NCBI RefSeq assembly: GCF_022539315.1 | Contig: NC_066322.1 | Coordinates: 16,998,765 to 17,062,764 of the forward strand | Direction: 5' to 3' | Source of the DNA: Serinus canaria | Lineage: Eukaryota; Chordata; Aves; Passeriformes; Fringillidae | DNA: 64,000 nucleotides | In this document: piece after piece, positions 1-13,400 of the stretch | Layout: each line of letters begins with the position of its first letter | How positions within the stretch are numbered: the first letter of the stretch is position 1 | The notes under the pieces: generated by a model | Databases searched by the model: none | What the model was told of the DNA's origin: nothing | Seen by the model: the letters and a program-made list of their open reading frames with translations, nothing else | Made by a program: the position numbers and the translations under genes

Positions 1-2369
1 TCCAAAATTCTGAAAAAAACCAGAATAAAACTGTGGGATTGGTTTGGTGGGAAATATTTCCAACAAAGTCAGGGTGGTATATAACTTGAGAACAGGCAAT
101 ACAGTATCTCACAGTAAAAAGGAGGGAAAGGACAGAAATTACTCATGTCTGAAAAGCCCCTGAATTTGAACTGAGTTGTCTGCAATAATTTAGGGCAAAT
201 AGTGAAGTGTTGAATAATCAGAGTAGGCAAGATTAGATTTGATTTTCTAGACAAACACAATGCTGTCACACAATATGACTGAAGTGAACATTAATAAAAC
301 ACATGGTGCTACTCAGAAATGTATTAATTAAGTTGGGAAAGTTGATATTTTTTTATAAGGATTATAGTACAGGGAAGAACTGGGTAAAAGTGGTCAGGTA
401 CAGAATGATTTTTAATGGTGAATCCAATGTAGTCATTAACGATGTGACACAAATGTTACCAGTGCTCTATTGACAAAATAAATTAGAAGATATCATTCAT
501 ATAATGCAGAAAAAATGGTTGATTCCAAGAAACTGAGGCCTGAAATGGAATGAAGTTCTAGAAGACACACTATATCATACTTCTGAAGAATAAAAATTAT
601 GTAGTTTAAAGCAAACCTTAGAGCATTTTAATCCTTATTCTCACATTTGCTTCACTTTTCTAAAAGCTCACTTGTGACTTCTTAGTTTACTGAAATGCAG
701 CAAATTCAAAGAGCACAAGTGAAAATATGCTCAAAATATTGCCACTATGTTCCCTGTGAAATTGCATTTAGTGTTCAAAAGGCAGGTCTAGAATTTTTGG
801 AGAACCCTAAGGTTAGTTTGGATTATTGAGCAAAAAGATTGGAAGATGAATTAAATTATTTTGAACCAGTGAGGCACTGCTTATGTGACTACAATTTAAT
901 CAAATAAACCTGCAGACTAAGACTTGCTACTGTGTATGGGAGGTTCCAATATCCGCCGCTAGATCTTCCAAGGAAAAACTATTATGACGTTAAATTAGCT
1001 TTGTAGACCTCCCTCCTTTTCTCTTTCCTCCTTCTCCTCCTTCTGACTCTTGTTGCTCATTTTAACCTTCTCTTCTGAGATTGCAATTACTACTTTGCTT
1101 CCCTCTTTCACCCAGTGTAGAGGTCAGAGTTTTGCTTTCCCTAAGATCCGACATAATTCAGGCATGTGATATTTTCTGCACAGATATTCTCTTAGAGCTG
1201 AGAGAGCGCCAGCTATGGTTGTGCTACACAAGCCTTATTTCCATTATGAAAAAAGGCTTTAATTTAAAAAAGGCTTCTTACTGAGAAGACCTTGGAAAAA
1301 ACAGAGACATAAGTTTCTTAAAATGTGACAGCCCCCCTGCAATTGGGACAATTTCTTTAAGCTGTGAGATGGCACAGAAGATTAGCCTGTTGGTGAAACA
1401 GCAATTTCAGTGGTTCCTGAAGTAAACTTTGCAAAATGTGCCTGTAAGAGCTACTCAGTACTTACAGTCTTGATTTCTTGCCTGCTTTTAGCAATTTTAT
1501 TCACCCTCCTTCCCTGTAGATTGCAGGGTTTCTTGGGCTGGAAGGTATTTCAACAATACAGTCCAGACAACACAATTGCTCTGCTTCTCATTTACCCAGG
1601 TAGTCATGTGAGTCAAGCCCTATGATTTACAATTCCAGATTACAAAAGGAAATATATAACAATCTTCAAAATTAGAGCACAGGTGTTTCTGAAGGTCAAA
1701 TATTTGGTCCAACTAAGTTTAGCAAAATAATTAGGAAGATTAAGTTTATATTTCCTTTTGCTTAGTTATTACACAACTACTAGAAGTTTGGTGCATAGGG
1801 TATTTGGTTACTTCTGCTGCCTGTTTATGCTATTCCCACCAAGTTAGAGTGAAATAAACTGGCATGTGAACATTCAGTACATTAACTAAGCTGTGATAAT
1901 AACAAGGAAACATGTTTTCACTTGTGGTAAAAAGTCACTCTCATTTCAGATAACACTGCAATTGGCAGCTGAGTTTTGAATTGGAATGATGTAATTTGGG
2001 TGATTATTTACTTCATATTTAAACTTTGTATCTTCTATTTATATGTTCTGCATTAAGATGGACTGTCTGAGTTCAGTCCTGTTGAGCTGGAGTGAAGAAT
2101 CCTGCTCTACCTTATAAACTGTGCCTTAGCTGGCAGGCAGAGAGGATGAGCTTTCAGCTGTGGCTTAGGGTGTAGCTCCCTGTAGGAAGGAACAGAGAAT
2201 TTTCTCACGTTGTTTATAGACATGTAACTTTATCCCTTAAGGCTGAAGAGTAATATTTTTCTTCCTTCTGCTAGTATGAGATAAAACTTCACTATTTATG
2301 TTTTCCTATGAAACTATTTTTCTTCTGTACTGAAAAAGGAATAAGTGTGTCTGTGAATCTCTGTATTTT

Positions 2370-2422
2370 ATAGATATAGATGGTACAGATATAGATATAC
2401 ACATGCACACATACCAATATAC
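2370..2422. repeat. Degenerate TA/GATA/CA-type simple repeat
   Basis: Alternating tagata, tatag and cacatac words form an imperfect microsatellite just upstream of the CR1 remnant. Low complexity only; no function is implied. Confidence 0.6.
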
Positions 2423-2458
2423 CTACAAGAACGTCCACCATTTTTTTTATACTTGTAA

Positions 2459-2511
2459 AACGGGACTTGATCCTAAAGGTCTTTTCCAACCTAAATGGTT
2501 CTATGATTCCA
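2459..2511 (+). mobile_element. CR1 LINE 3'-end fragment
   Basis: The stretch carries the conserved terminal words of avian CR1 elements in order: a gacttgatc-like block, a gtcttttccaacct-like block and the terminal ttctatgattcc. Only about 50 bases survive, so it is a heavily 5'-truncated, old copy inserted in plus orientation. Family assignment rests on the 3' UTR signature; the subfamily cannot be read. Confidence 0.8.
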
Positions 2512-5500
2512 AGAACTGAACTTGAACTCCCTTTCAAATAATTCTACCATGTTTCCCCCAGGTGCTCTACCAAAAATTGGTAGCTCAGGTATGACCTGAG
2601 TGGTCCAGCCCAGCTTCTGATCCAGCCCACTCCATCTCACACCTCATTAAGTTGCCTTCTTTCACCCTTTTTCTTCTCCAGGCAATTAGCTGTAAATCCC
2701 ACCTTTCTGTTTTGCTCAGTAGTTCTAAATGTTACCCTCTTGTTTTGCAACACATATCCACTCGGCTTTTCTTGTCTCATCATTTAATTCCCTCCCAATG
2801 CCAGAATCGTTGTCCAACCCATGTAATCTCCTTGTCCAGCAGGTCTCCAGGTCCTCCTTCCTCTGCCTTCCTAACCCAACATGGCTCAGATTCCTTTCCT
2901 AAATATCATCTTGTTAAGCCATTCCAATTTCTGTACCCTTTCTTCACTGATTTCTTGTTAAACCATTTCTTTCTCTTCCACTCAGTCTTGCCTCATTTTA
3001 ATGCATTCCTTTCATTCCTAAGGTGGTTATATCTGCTTGCATTCAGATCAGCTGGATAATTCCTGAAGTCAAAAACTGTTACTATGCTCAGTCACCATTT
3101 CAAGCTGCATTTTGGCACCAAAACCCATTGCAGAAAAAGCCTTGGAGCCTGCACAGTGCTTGATCAACAACAGGTTGCTCAGTCTGTATGGAGGAGGGTT
3201 GCAGAGACATGGATAACATGACCTGTAAGGTTGGCCAGTCTGAGCTGGGAGGAAAGAGATGCTGCATGGTTGCTTTAGAGTGTGGTGCAGGTTGCTGAGC
3301 TGTGGCAGCTGTGAGGGACATGAACATAACACATGATGGAATCTCCAGCACTGCTGGTAGCCGAAGGCGAAGAACTGTTACGGAAGGCATCCAAATCTAT
3401 TTCTGAAAAGCCAGTAATTTGTCAGTGTGAAGGAACAAATGAAAAACTTACTCATTAATGCTACATGCATATCATATGTGACCTGCTATTAGAGTATAAA
3501 ATTATTTGGCTCTTACAATGTTCAGTGTCTATGACATGGTTAATCAGAAGGGCTGGTATAATAATTGCCAACTTGTGAAATAATGGGTGGAGACAAGACT
3601 TCAGTTTTAGAAATCCATTTCAAGTTGTGACACTGCTCCTTCTTTGTCTACCTTTCTTCAGCTGGTGAGTGTGTAGCAAAATGGTACTTGAGCCTGAGTG
3701 TTACTAAATGCAAAGTATTGCAAACAGAGGAGAAATTATAATATTACTTTAATTCTCAAAAAGATCTGAACTATACTTATACAAAACAATGATTAAGGAC
3801 TACTGTGTTTACCAAGGATAGAACTTTATTGGGGATCATGCACTTAATACTAAATAGTTTGAAACTTCCTGTAATAAGAGGAAGTAGGAGACAAATTTCC
3901 AGGAATATGCCAATAGGGAGAAGAGTTCTGTGGAGTATAAAACTGGACCCTCACTACTGATACTAAGCAAATAGATCTGCAGATAGAATGTGTTAAAATC
4001 CTTATTCTATTAGCATTCTTCCTACATTATCAATGTTAAAAACAAATTATATTAGTTCAAAGAACATGTCATCACGATGTATTTGTGGTCATAGCTCCTG
4101 GAAAACAGGAAGATGGGTCTGCTGAAGTTATTATGGTTTAAACCTAATGTCTGATACTTATGACCAAATACAAGAAAGAGAGATGATTCCCTTTTTGAAC
4201 AACTTTATGAATTTAAGCTCCATCACCTGAAATAAGAAGGAATCATGATGTAAACAGTGATGATGACACAGCTTTCCAAAAGCTTTCATATAAGTTTGTC
4301 TCTGGCAAACTCAATTCTGTTGCAAACCATGGTGATAAAATACAATTATCTAAAAGCTTGTTATATTCTCTTAATATACTGAAAAAAGCCATATTTTTCC
4401 ATGGCTTCATTCTGGGAAATAATTGGACCACATTGGCATGACATCTTGTATTAAATAAATTGTTATCTAAGCTGAGACAGAAAATTTATGCAAACTTTCA
4501 GTTTGCATCATTATAAGTCAGCAAATACATTAATGAACAAAGATATAATCATCTGAGAAGCACTATTTATAAGGGAATTATGAGTCAATCTCAATAAAAT
4601 AATTAGAGATCTACCTATGAAAGAGATATCAGTTGTAAACATATTTAAAATGCCTTTCTTTTAATTACTGAATTCAGATATCAAACTTGACAGCTTGACT
4701 TTGCAAAGATCCATGATACTGTTCATGAATGCCTTTTCCATAAAATGTTCCTTAAGAATTTCTTTGTGTTTTCTCACTTTTGGATGATAAATGGAACACT
4801 TTTTAAACCAAACATTATTCTAGGTATGATAAGGAAGTTAGCATCAATGACATCTGGTCTTCTATTTATTATGTATCTAATAAAACATGAAACAATACAA
4901 TCTTTGAGATAAGCTAGAAATAAATATTGAGCAGTGAAATACCTTGGCTTTCAGATCACCAAAAGCTATCAAGATCAAACTGAGCTCTGATCCACTTCAA
5001 AACAAGCTAAACAGGAACATCCAGTTTCATTTTCCATTTTTCTGCCCACTCACCTAGTCCTAACAAGGTAGGCAAGAGAAGCTCAAAATCATAACTGAAA
5101 CTGTTCATAAATGCAGAGTATTGTATTTTGGAGGAAAATCAAATTCTGTACTTTACACAGATTGTCCAATTAAACTAACTCACAAAAGGAATATCAGCAT
5201 CCTAAGCATCAATGTGAACAGCTTAGTTGAGACATCTTTGTTGAAGTCAGAAGACAATTAACAATGAAAGCAAATAAAAACAGTAAGGAAAATAAAACAG
5301 AGTTCTTGACACAAAGAACTGTGTTTCAGGTGTTTTCTCTCTCTGCAGTACCAGTGTGTTTCCTGGACCAACAGAATATGAGTGATTATGCTTACTGACA
5401 TGAAAAATTCGAATGGGTGCCAAACACCATACTTTAGAATGAAATAATTGTGTGCTTGAAATCAGAGTAAAATTCAGTAAGAAAGCAGATATGTGGAGTC

Positions 5501-8500
5501 TATACCGTCTCTAAGATCATCTGGTACTATTCACATATAGAAAGAAGACCAGATAATTTCTGAGTCTGGTATAATAACAGTGATTGCTGTGTATTTTCAC
5601 CCAGACTTATAAATTTATGAGCTCTGCGTATAAAAAGCAATCTGCTGTCTTTTATATTGGAAAGGCATGAGCTATTAAGCAGAGGCAAGGGTTGCTTGTA
5701 GAGAGGCTAGTCACATCAAAAAATCCAAGTATATAAAGCAAAACTACAGACAGAAATCAAGGAATTGCACAAAGTAGACTTGTGTGCAGCAATTAAGCAC
5801 TTGTGGGTTAAAATGTCAGTTAATAAAGATGAGGAAAAATACCCTTATCAGTGGAAAAGTGAAGTAGTAATGGCACAGAAGGTCTGCAAACATCAATTTA
5901 AAAAGCAAAGGCTCTGTACATCTAAGGTTTTTTTATACACCCCTTATCTTCTTCTGCCCATGCTACTCCCAGATTTTACTCACTGCTCAGAAAAACCACC
6001 TTCTCACATCTTAAGTTCCTGTAAGACCCAGCCATCTAAGGGGCATGCAGTGGGTGGGTAAGAAAAGGGCAAGAACAAGAAGAGAAAATAGGAGGTAAAA
6101 GAAATGGAAGCTTGTCTTCTCTCTGTGTTCTGTAGATTAAAGAACGTTTATGTCCATTTCAATTTCACCCTGTAGGCCCCACTCTGAAGATCAAACCTGC
6201 ATTATAATCAGCATTGGAGGCCTATGGGTTTTGAGTGGTTGATACCGGATCTACACTACTTCACCTGCCCTGGAGTTTGAAGTTCTAAGAAGTGACTAAA
6301 CATATAATGACACCAGCTGGCAGACATAAGTTATACTAATCAGGCTTAATAAGATTATTGAGCATAATCTGTATCATTATTCGTATACACCCATTTGCAC
6401 ATATAGAATTGATACATGATATAATGCAGCTCAACTTCAGATGTAGACCCTCCTCCTGTGAAACATCAAGGACCAAACTTAATACCCTGTTGTAGCACTT
6501 CAGCAGAAGGACAAAACCTTATCACTTAGTGCTGATGACTGCATTAACAGAACAGTTTAATTATTTCCCTGCAAACCATGCCAGATTCTACTACTAAGTG
6601 AGATATCTAGGAGATAACACAGATTTCACAAAAGAGACCACATCAATCCCTGGAACTTTCCTTCTTGCTCCACTAGTTATTAAGTTTTCAATACCACTGA
6701 CTTTACTTAAAATTTAAAAACTTAACAATCCTACTGAATTTATATAGACTTAAAAATTAAGCAAATGTAAGTCTGCAGAATGGACTCCACAAATCAACTT
6801 CAAACTTAATGAACATACATGATACAGCTTGCATCTTATAGTTTACCTCAGCTTACATAAATGAATCTCATTTTTCTGCCACCTTTCACAACATTTGTAA
6901 ACTGCACTCTGTGATATTTACATGTTACATTGGACCTACAATAAACAACATGATTTTTCATTTAATTAGTAGATGACATGTTCTCAGAATATAGCTGGGT
7001 GTTGTATGCCAAGTGCCAACAGCAAATAATACAGGCTCTTCCTGTTCTGGGTGAAACCAAATGGGAGCATCTTCTTATTTGTTAACCTAGACTCCATTAA
7101 GTAAAATGTCTTCACATAACTATTAAATTCACTCTGTAGTAATTTCTTATATTTCTGACTTTGACTTCTTAAAACTCAAGCGTCTAAAATCAAGAGTAGC
7201 TGAGGACATGAATTGAAAATCAGAGCTGTTTAGAAATATTGTTACTGCTTATTCTTATTAGACTTTGTTTTTTAAATTGGAAAATAGGAGAACTGCTTAG
7301 GCAGATACCATTGCTTAACACTTCAGACACAGGAGCCCAGGTTATCGCTGCCCATTATGAGGTCTCCTGAAGTCCATTAGAAGGATTTAAGATTTCAGTA
7401 GCAAACATACATTCTTCTTCCTACAGTCTTCAGTCTTCCAGAGTGCATGTTCTCATTTAAATAGCTTGCTTGCTATCGATGTTCCTACTTAGCTAGTAAG
7501 AAGTTTGAACAATACCATGGACTGTATTAAAAAGATGGTTGTTAATTTGACCTTGCTTTATCAGAGAAACTACACACAGTACTATTAGTACAGGTTACAG
7601 ACCTGCTACTCTTTGTTTCTTCCAAGCTACCGTTCCATCTCTAGCTTTTACATTTGAGATACATTTGAATTAACATTGCTCTTATTTGTTACCTTGGAAA
7701 ACCTTCACAGTTGACTTTTACAAAGAATATCAAGAAAGGAATATGGCTGCAATGTCTAAAGTATTGAAATGTAGCAGATCTCAAACAGAAGGGGAAAAAA
7801 AGGAGCTTTTGTCACAAAAACATTTGATCAGTGTGGGTGATTTTATCAAGGATATGCTTAGCCATGAGTGCCGTTGGAAACTGATGAAATAATGGATCAA
7901 TAAAAATCTCATGTTTTGAACAAAGTGCCCATTTGTCCATGATTTTAAATAAATTATTCTGAAAAAAAAAGCAACTTTCAAGAGTCGAGGTAGCAGGAAA
8001 CAAAGGGGAGGTCTGGATGCATGAGACAAGTTTCTCAGAAAATTACAGGCATGTGTGAAATTATTTCAGGAAAAGTTAGAAGAGAAATAAAATATGTACT
8101 GGGTCATGATATTGGCTAGTGTCAGAAAGTGGGCTAAGGACACTGAGCAGACAAACAGCAGAACACCAGTCACACGGACATGCAAACAACAAAGGTCAGC
8201 ACGGCCCCAAGTGATGGACAGTTCATGGAAACAAAGTTTGGCTGTACTAGATAGCAACTTCTGTAGAAGGGTACAACCAATCCAAGCTTAAAGAGGTAAG
8301 AGGACTTGTAAAGAAAAGCAGACAGTATCATAACATTCCTGATCTCTGTGTTGATATTGAGATTGTAGTACAGTTTTGCTGTGCTTTTAAAGATTAGTAA
8401 ACCTGGAAATTCAAAAACTTTCCTTTTTGCAATTATTTTAATATAAGAAGTTTATTTTGATACCAAAAGTACCTCTTCATTAGGTTCTCATACTCACCTA

Positions 8501-8505
8501 CTCTC

Positions 8506-8537
8506 CATTAATTAATTAAAACATTAGTTAATTAATG
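8506..8537. repeat. AT-only inverted repeat with TAATTA cores
   Basis: Two perfect 10-base arms, CATTAATTAA (8506-8515) and TTAATTAATG (8528-8537), flank a 12-base spacer. Each arm contains TAATTA, the core bound by many homeodomain proteins. It could equally be chance in AT-rich DNA. Confidence 0.5.
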
Positions 8538-9260
8538 CTGGGTGATTCTGCTACATATTGAGGATCTGAAATACTTCAGATAGTTAACAATTCCTCCCAC
8601 CCACACCAAAACCACCAACGTACAGCATGTATTTTAAAGCAGGGAGATTACTGATGTGTCTAAGGTCTCAGAACAAGTGGCAGAGAACTAAGTTCAACAG
8701 TTTTGACTCTAATGCTCTAAAAAAATGCTAAGAATTTGAGAGTTTGAGACTTCAGCTTTTACACCAAAACATAAACTGGCTTTAAAGTGCCTGATCTTAC
8801 CAAGGATAGGGAAAGGGAGCAAGAAAGACGACTATATGTGGTGATTCAGAGTGAAGAACCAGGTATTACCTCTCAAACTGCAGCTTCAGACCTCCTACTC
8901 CAGGCAGAAATACTTGGCAGAAATAGGAGTACCTGATAAATGGACTGACCTATGTGCACACTCTTGTGCTACAGTAAAAAAAAGCACAACATTCACAAGT
9001 ATATATATACATGTTTTTAAAAGCCTGTATGAGAACATTTTTCAAGACTAAAAATAAATACATTGATTTCACTTGCATTTTGATCTGTGTTTAAATTTAA
9101 TCAGAGAAATAGTTTTCTCATTTCAGTGTTAACCATGGCACCAATAGAGGCTTTCAATATATGACAAACCAGTTCCCACAGAAAGTAGAGACACTTCATA
9201 TACATTATCAGGCATCTTTCTGAGGGATATGACCACAGGGGAAGATCCAGTCTAAATACA

Positions 9261-9350
9261 GTTATGCTGGCATGGGTGTTTTTGCTGGTATAGCTCGACA
9301 TGCCAATCTGTTATTAACTCTGCTGGAAAAAGCACCTGTGCCAGTATAAC
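9261..9350. mobile_element. MITE-like imperfect inverted repeat (unnamed old DNA element)
   Basis: The left arm (9261-9283) and right arm (9327-9350) are reverse complements over about 23 bases with three transition-type mismatches and one single-base gap, around a loop of about 43 bases. The loop begins with CTGGTATAGC (9285-9294), a word that recurs three times at 61028-61060. Long diverged arms without coding capacity fit a non-autonomous DNA transposon remnant or a hairpin-forming conserved element. I do not recognise the family. Confidence 0.5.
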
Positions 9351-9492
9351 CGGTTTTTGTGGAACAAAGCTAGCTGGTATCTCCTGCCGTACCTGGCATG
9401 GCTCTACTCTTTATAGGGATTATTTTCCTGTATTTACACAGGTGACAACTCATTGCACCCTATGCCTAACAGCAGCTCCTCTCACGGAACTA

Positions 9493-9521
9493 ACAAAAAA
9501 AAAAAAAAGAGAGAGAAAAGA
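9493..9521 (+). repeat. Poly-A followed by GA tract
   Basis: A run of about 14 A residues is followed by gagagaga-type sequence. It is low-complexity DNA between the intergenic region and the CpG island. Confidence 0.8.
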
Positions 9522-9649
9522 CAAGGTATGGCAAAACCCACACCAACGTTTTTCTGAATTTTAAAACGTTTTAAAATATATATTTTTAAAATTTTATTTT
9601 TATTCCGTCGTTGCCACGGTTACAAGCCATTTCTAGCACACGCTCGGGA

Positions 9650-10440
9650 ATCACACTGTACCCCTACAGGAAGAGCCCCGGGAGAGTGGCTGACCGGAGC
9701 CCGCTCGGCAGGAGGAGGTGCCTGGGGAAATGAACCCGCGGGCCGCGGGGGACGCTCGGCCCCAGCCGCTCAGCCCGACCTCCGGGCTAGGGCGGCCGGC
9801 GACAGGCCCAGGCCCGGCCCCGCCGGCGCGGGAGGAAACGCCCCTTCCTCCCCTCTCCTCCCGTCGGGCGGCGGGTCCGCCCGCTGGCAGGGGCTGCTAG
9901 GGAGCGGTAATTGCCGTCCCGGCGTTGCACAACCCGCTGCCGGCGCGGTGCGGCGCGGCGCGGCCCGTCCTGCCGGCGGCGCGGGGCCGGGCGGCGCCGC
10001 CCCCTCCCGGCATCCCTCGCTCGGCTGCGCTCGGCTCGGCTGCGCTCGGTCGCGGCTCCGCGCTGCTCTCGCCATGGCCGCCTACAGCAAGTTCCTCACC
10101 GCGCGGCACTCCGCCATCGCCGGGGCCGCCGCCGCCTGCGCGCTGCTCTGCCTGCTCAGCAAGCGGCGGGCGGCCGCGCAGCACGGGTGAGCGCGGGGCC
10201 GGGCCGGGCCGCGGGGCGGGAGGGGCCGGGCGAGCCGCGGGGCCGGCGCCGGGAGGCCGAAGCAGCGGGAGCTGTGCTCTCCCTCGCGGCCCTGGGCCTG
10301 GCGGAGGGGCGGCCGCGCCCCTGTGCCACACACAGGGCGCTGCCACCGCCGCCCTCCGCCCGGGAGCGGCTCCTGGGCACAGGGGTCAGCCTGCTTCTCC
10401 CCACGCCTTCCCCGCCTTGAGGTCCGTGCTCCTCTTGCGA
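9650..10440. promoter_or_regulatory. ABCD3: CpG island with ABCD3 promoter and exon 1
   Basis: The sequence changes abruptly from AT-rich to very GC- and CpG-rich and stays so until about 10440, covering the presumed 5' UTR, exon 1 and the start of intron 1. No TATA box is evident close to the start codon, which fits a housekeeping CpG-island promoter with dispersed start sites. The exact transcription start cannot be fixed from sequence alone. Several long open frames on both strands here are artefacts of high GC content and are not called as genes. Confidence 0.85.
10074..10186 (+). CDS. ABCD3: ABCD3 coding exon 1
   Basis: Encodes residues 1-37 plus two bases of codon 38, starting [11 protein letters not shown]. 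It is alanine-rich with a leucine patch and the basic SKRR stretch. The N-terminal region of PMP70 is known to direct PEX19-dependent peroxisomal targeting. Donor GTGAGC follows. Confidence 0.95.
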
Positions 10441-13400
10441 GCATCCAGCCACCGCCGCCTTGTTACCCAAGTCATGTTGGCTTTTGCTATTTTGCGGACT
10501 AGGAACAAGTATTTACACTTGACTTCTAGGGATCATCGTGTCTGCCTAGGCAATTAATAGACTCAGCTGTTGTTTGAATGCTGCCGTGTGACAATAAGAT
10601 ACACGGGGAACGATTTCAAAGGGGCCGAATGTGGTGATGTTCTTTGTGAAGTTGCCTTACCAGGTGTATGGTTCTAGGGTGTGTATTCGTTAATGCCTTC
10701 CAAAGCGCTGGTATTGCAAAGTGTAGCAGACGAGGAATGTATCGACGGCTCAGCCTTTCCACGGTTTTACTGTATTTGAGATTGTAAGTTGTTAACCATA
10801 TATTTGAGACCTGATGAGTTGCGATATTACAGTGCCTACAGGTGTCTTGTAAGCACTACAAAATACTGAGATGGACTTACTCAACAGACTTAAGTAATAA
10901 CATACCTGAGATTAAGCAAGGATCCAGTTTTATTTTACCTAAGTCCACTTATGCATAATATCTGTAGGAGTTTAATGAAGTTAGGTAACTGTCACACAAC
11001 ACTGATACCCCACTGACAAGTCATGCATTTGCTACCTTACATTGTTTCTTGCATGAGAGTTAAAACAAGATCCTGAGCTATGGCTGCGAGTTACTCTTCT
11101 ATCAAACTCATAGGGAGTGAGTTTTTCAAATATCTCGGCCTAAGTTAGTGAAATACCACTTTAAAAAAGCAGAAAAACTGCATGGAATGGCACAAAAATG
11201 ATGAGCTCAGATTTTCATGCCTAGTATAGTGGTATTTGTAAAAAATTCTGGGCCATGCAGATGTTCCAGGAGCAGTTATGTGTTAAGTCAGTCCAAGAGT
11301 ATTCTTTTAAAGTGAATCACAGTTGTCCACATTTACCTTACTCTGCCTTCATTGAGGAATGATCTTGAAGTACACAAACCAGGTCACATTCAGATTGGAG
11401 CACATCTTAAAACATAGATGCAGGTCCAGTGTAGTTGTGCATTTAATATTTTTCCGCTGTTAGTAGCATTCATTTGATAGAAGCAGGCTAGAACTTGTCT
11501 GGAGTAATCTCCCAATACCTGAAATAGATATTATGTGGGTCCTGGGTTGTCCCCATTAAACTGTTTTGCTTTCATGTCTTATGATGTTGATCTGCAGGAC
11601 TTGACAATGGCAATGCATGCATTAGCTTGAGGGTCAGTGTATGGAAAGTGTTAGCCTAAATGCTGAAGACTCTTTGGAATGTGTCTTTCCTGCGTGGATC
11701 TTCAGTTTTTCTATGTATAGTGTTGAAAATCTGAGGTATTTATGTATATTGGGTGGACCAAACATTATTACAAGATTAGTGGGTTTTGGGAAGGGAGGTT
11801 AACTTATGAATTACATTCCAGCTAATTCAACAGATGCATGGGCTTGTGAGAGCCCGACTTGATCTGTCCCTTCTGCTCTCTCTGTACTGCAGTCTTTCTG
11901 ATACCTTGTCCTCTACTTCTGTAATCTCTTTAGTCATTTTGCATTCTTGAATTTATTAGAAATGCAGTTGCTAAAGTAAGTGCTATGCTTACAAACTTGA
12001 TTTTTTGCTTGTGTGTGTGTATTGTTTTACACTTTTGAGTCCCTCCACAGCTTAGGTCTTATTTACTGCTGGTACTGTGTTGTGGCCTTGGATTCCAAAC
12101 TCTAACATCCAACATTCGGTTGTTTCAATAATAGCTGTGCTGCTGCTTGAATGCTATTTTGAGGATGGTTTTTGCCCACTGGTCTTCGTTCTTTTCTCCA
12201 TGTTTCCCTGTGAGGCAAACTTTGCCAGGAGCCTTACAGAATGCTACCTATCAAGACTAGGCAGTAGGTAAGCTACATTGCCTATATCACCAGCCTAGAC
12301 AAAAGCATCTGGTTATTACCATTGCCTCATCCTCCTTTGGTCTCATTAGTTCATGTATCATTCATTTCTTCATGTTTTGTTGCTGATGTAAATTAGAGAA
12401 TACTTTTGAAAGGGATTGTCTTCGTGCTAAATCTTTGTGTTTTCAGCATTTTTGTGCTGGTATATGATGCTGACATATAGTAACAAGTCACAACCTTTGA
12501 AATCTGCAGGGCCTAGTGTGTCCTTTAACATCTGTGTTGTATATCTCTGACTCTCTGGGAAGAGGAAGAAGTTCGGAAGGCATGGCTGTCCTAAATTTTT
12601 GTGCTTATTCGTAGGGTGAAGAGTTTGACTAGGCAATCTAGATAGTCTGGAAGAGGACTGGTAGTGTATCTGCTGCTTGAGGTTAACTGACTAAAATCCT
12701 TGAGGTGATTTAGTTTTTTGTGTGTGAATTCCTTTGTTAACCTTGGTGTATAATGCCTGAAAATGTTGTGCCATGTTAGTGTGAGTTGAATTTTAGCTTC
12801 TTGAATTCTGGAAGGTGAAATTCTAGTTTTGGGCTTTGTAAGGGCAAAGGTAAATGTTGTTGCAAACCTGAATATAACCAGCAGAATGCTGGGCTTAACA
12901 TTCAGGTGAATCATTGAAGTGTTCTAGTGCAACTGTGAACTTTACCTGCAAAACTTCTTCCTTCCTCACATAGTTTCAGAATACATTTTTGTATATACTT
13001 TGTGTTCAAAATAACATTCCATGTTTTCCTATTATGTCATGTGTTTCTGGAGTACCTGCCATTTTTCTGTTTGATTTTGTGTGCTTTTTAAAGTTTTGCT
13101 GGAATGTCAGGAATAGGTTTGCTGCTGGTTAAACTTGGAAAGTAAAATAGCATATGAATTGAGAAAAAGAAAATCATCTTTTAGCAAATCAGGTGTATTT
13201 GAATGTGTAACAAGAAAGTTATGCGCAGGCTCGTCATGTTGTATATGTTTGTTTTTATATAGAATAACCAGTTTATAGGCATGATAGCAGGAAGGACAGG
13301 TAGCAACTTTCACCTACTTTTCTGCTGTCAAACAATAGGGGCAAAGTTCAGTACAACTCTTATAAAGCAGTAATGTATGAATAATTAAGCTGTATGTTAT

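Larger units (their letters stand above)
1..9640. other. Intergenic region upstream of ABCD3, no gene seen
   Basis: AT-rich sequence without any open frame that resembles a known protein or has supportable splice sites. The open frames here are short (100 codons or fewer), scattered on both strands and lack homology I can recognise. In human the neighbour on this side is ARHGAP29, transcribed away from ABCD3, but I see no exon of it. Content that stands out is listed separately: a CR1 3' end near 2.46 kb, an AT-rich inverted repeat near 8.5 kb, a MITE-like inverted repeat near 9.3 kb and an A/GA tract near 9.5 kb. A pyrimidine-rich stretch (about 2650-3050) also appears unremarkable. Confidence 0.7.

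Noticed and set aside
2652..3059. 135-codon plus-strand frame
   Set aside because: Pyrimidine-rich sequence produces a Ser/Leu/Phe-rich frame with no domain and no conserved start context.
9770..10557. Several 100-210 codon open frames on both strands around ABCD3 exon 1
   Set aside because: They sit in a CpG island where stop codons are rare, overlap each other in several frames, are low-complexity Ala/Pro/Arg/Gly, and only the frame starting at 10074 matches a known protein.
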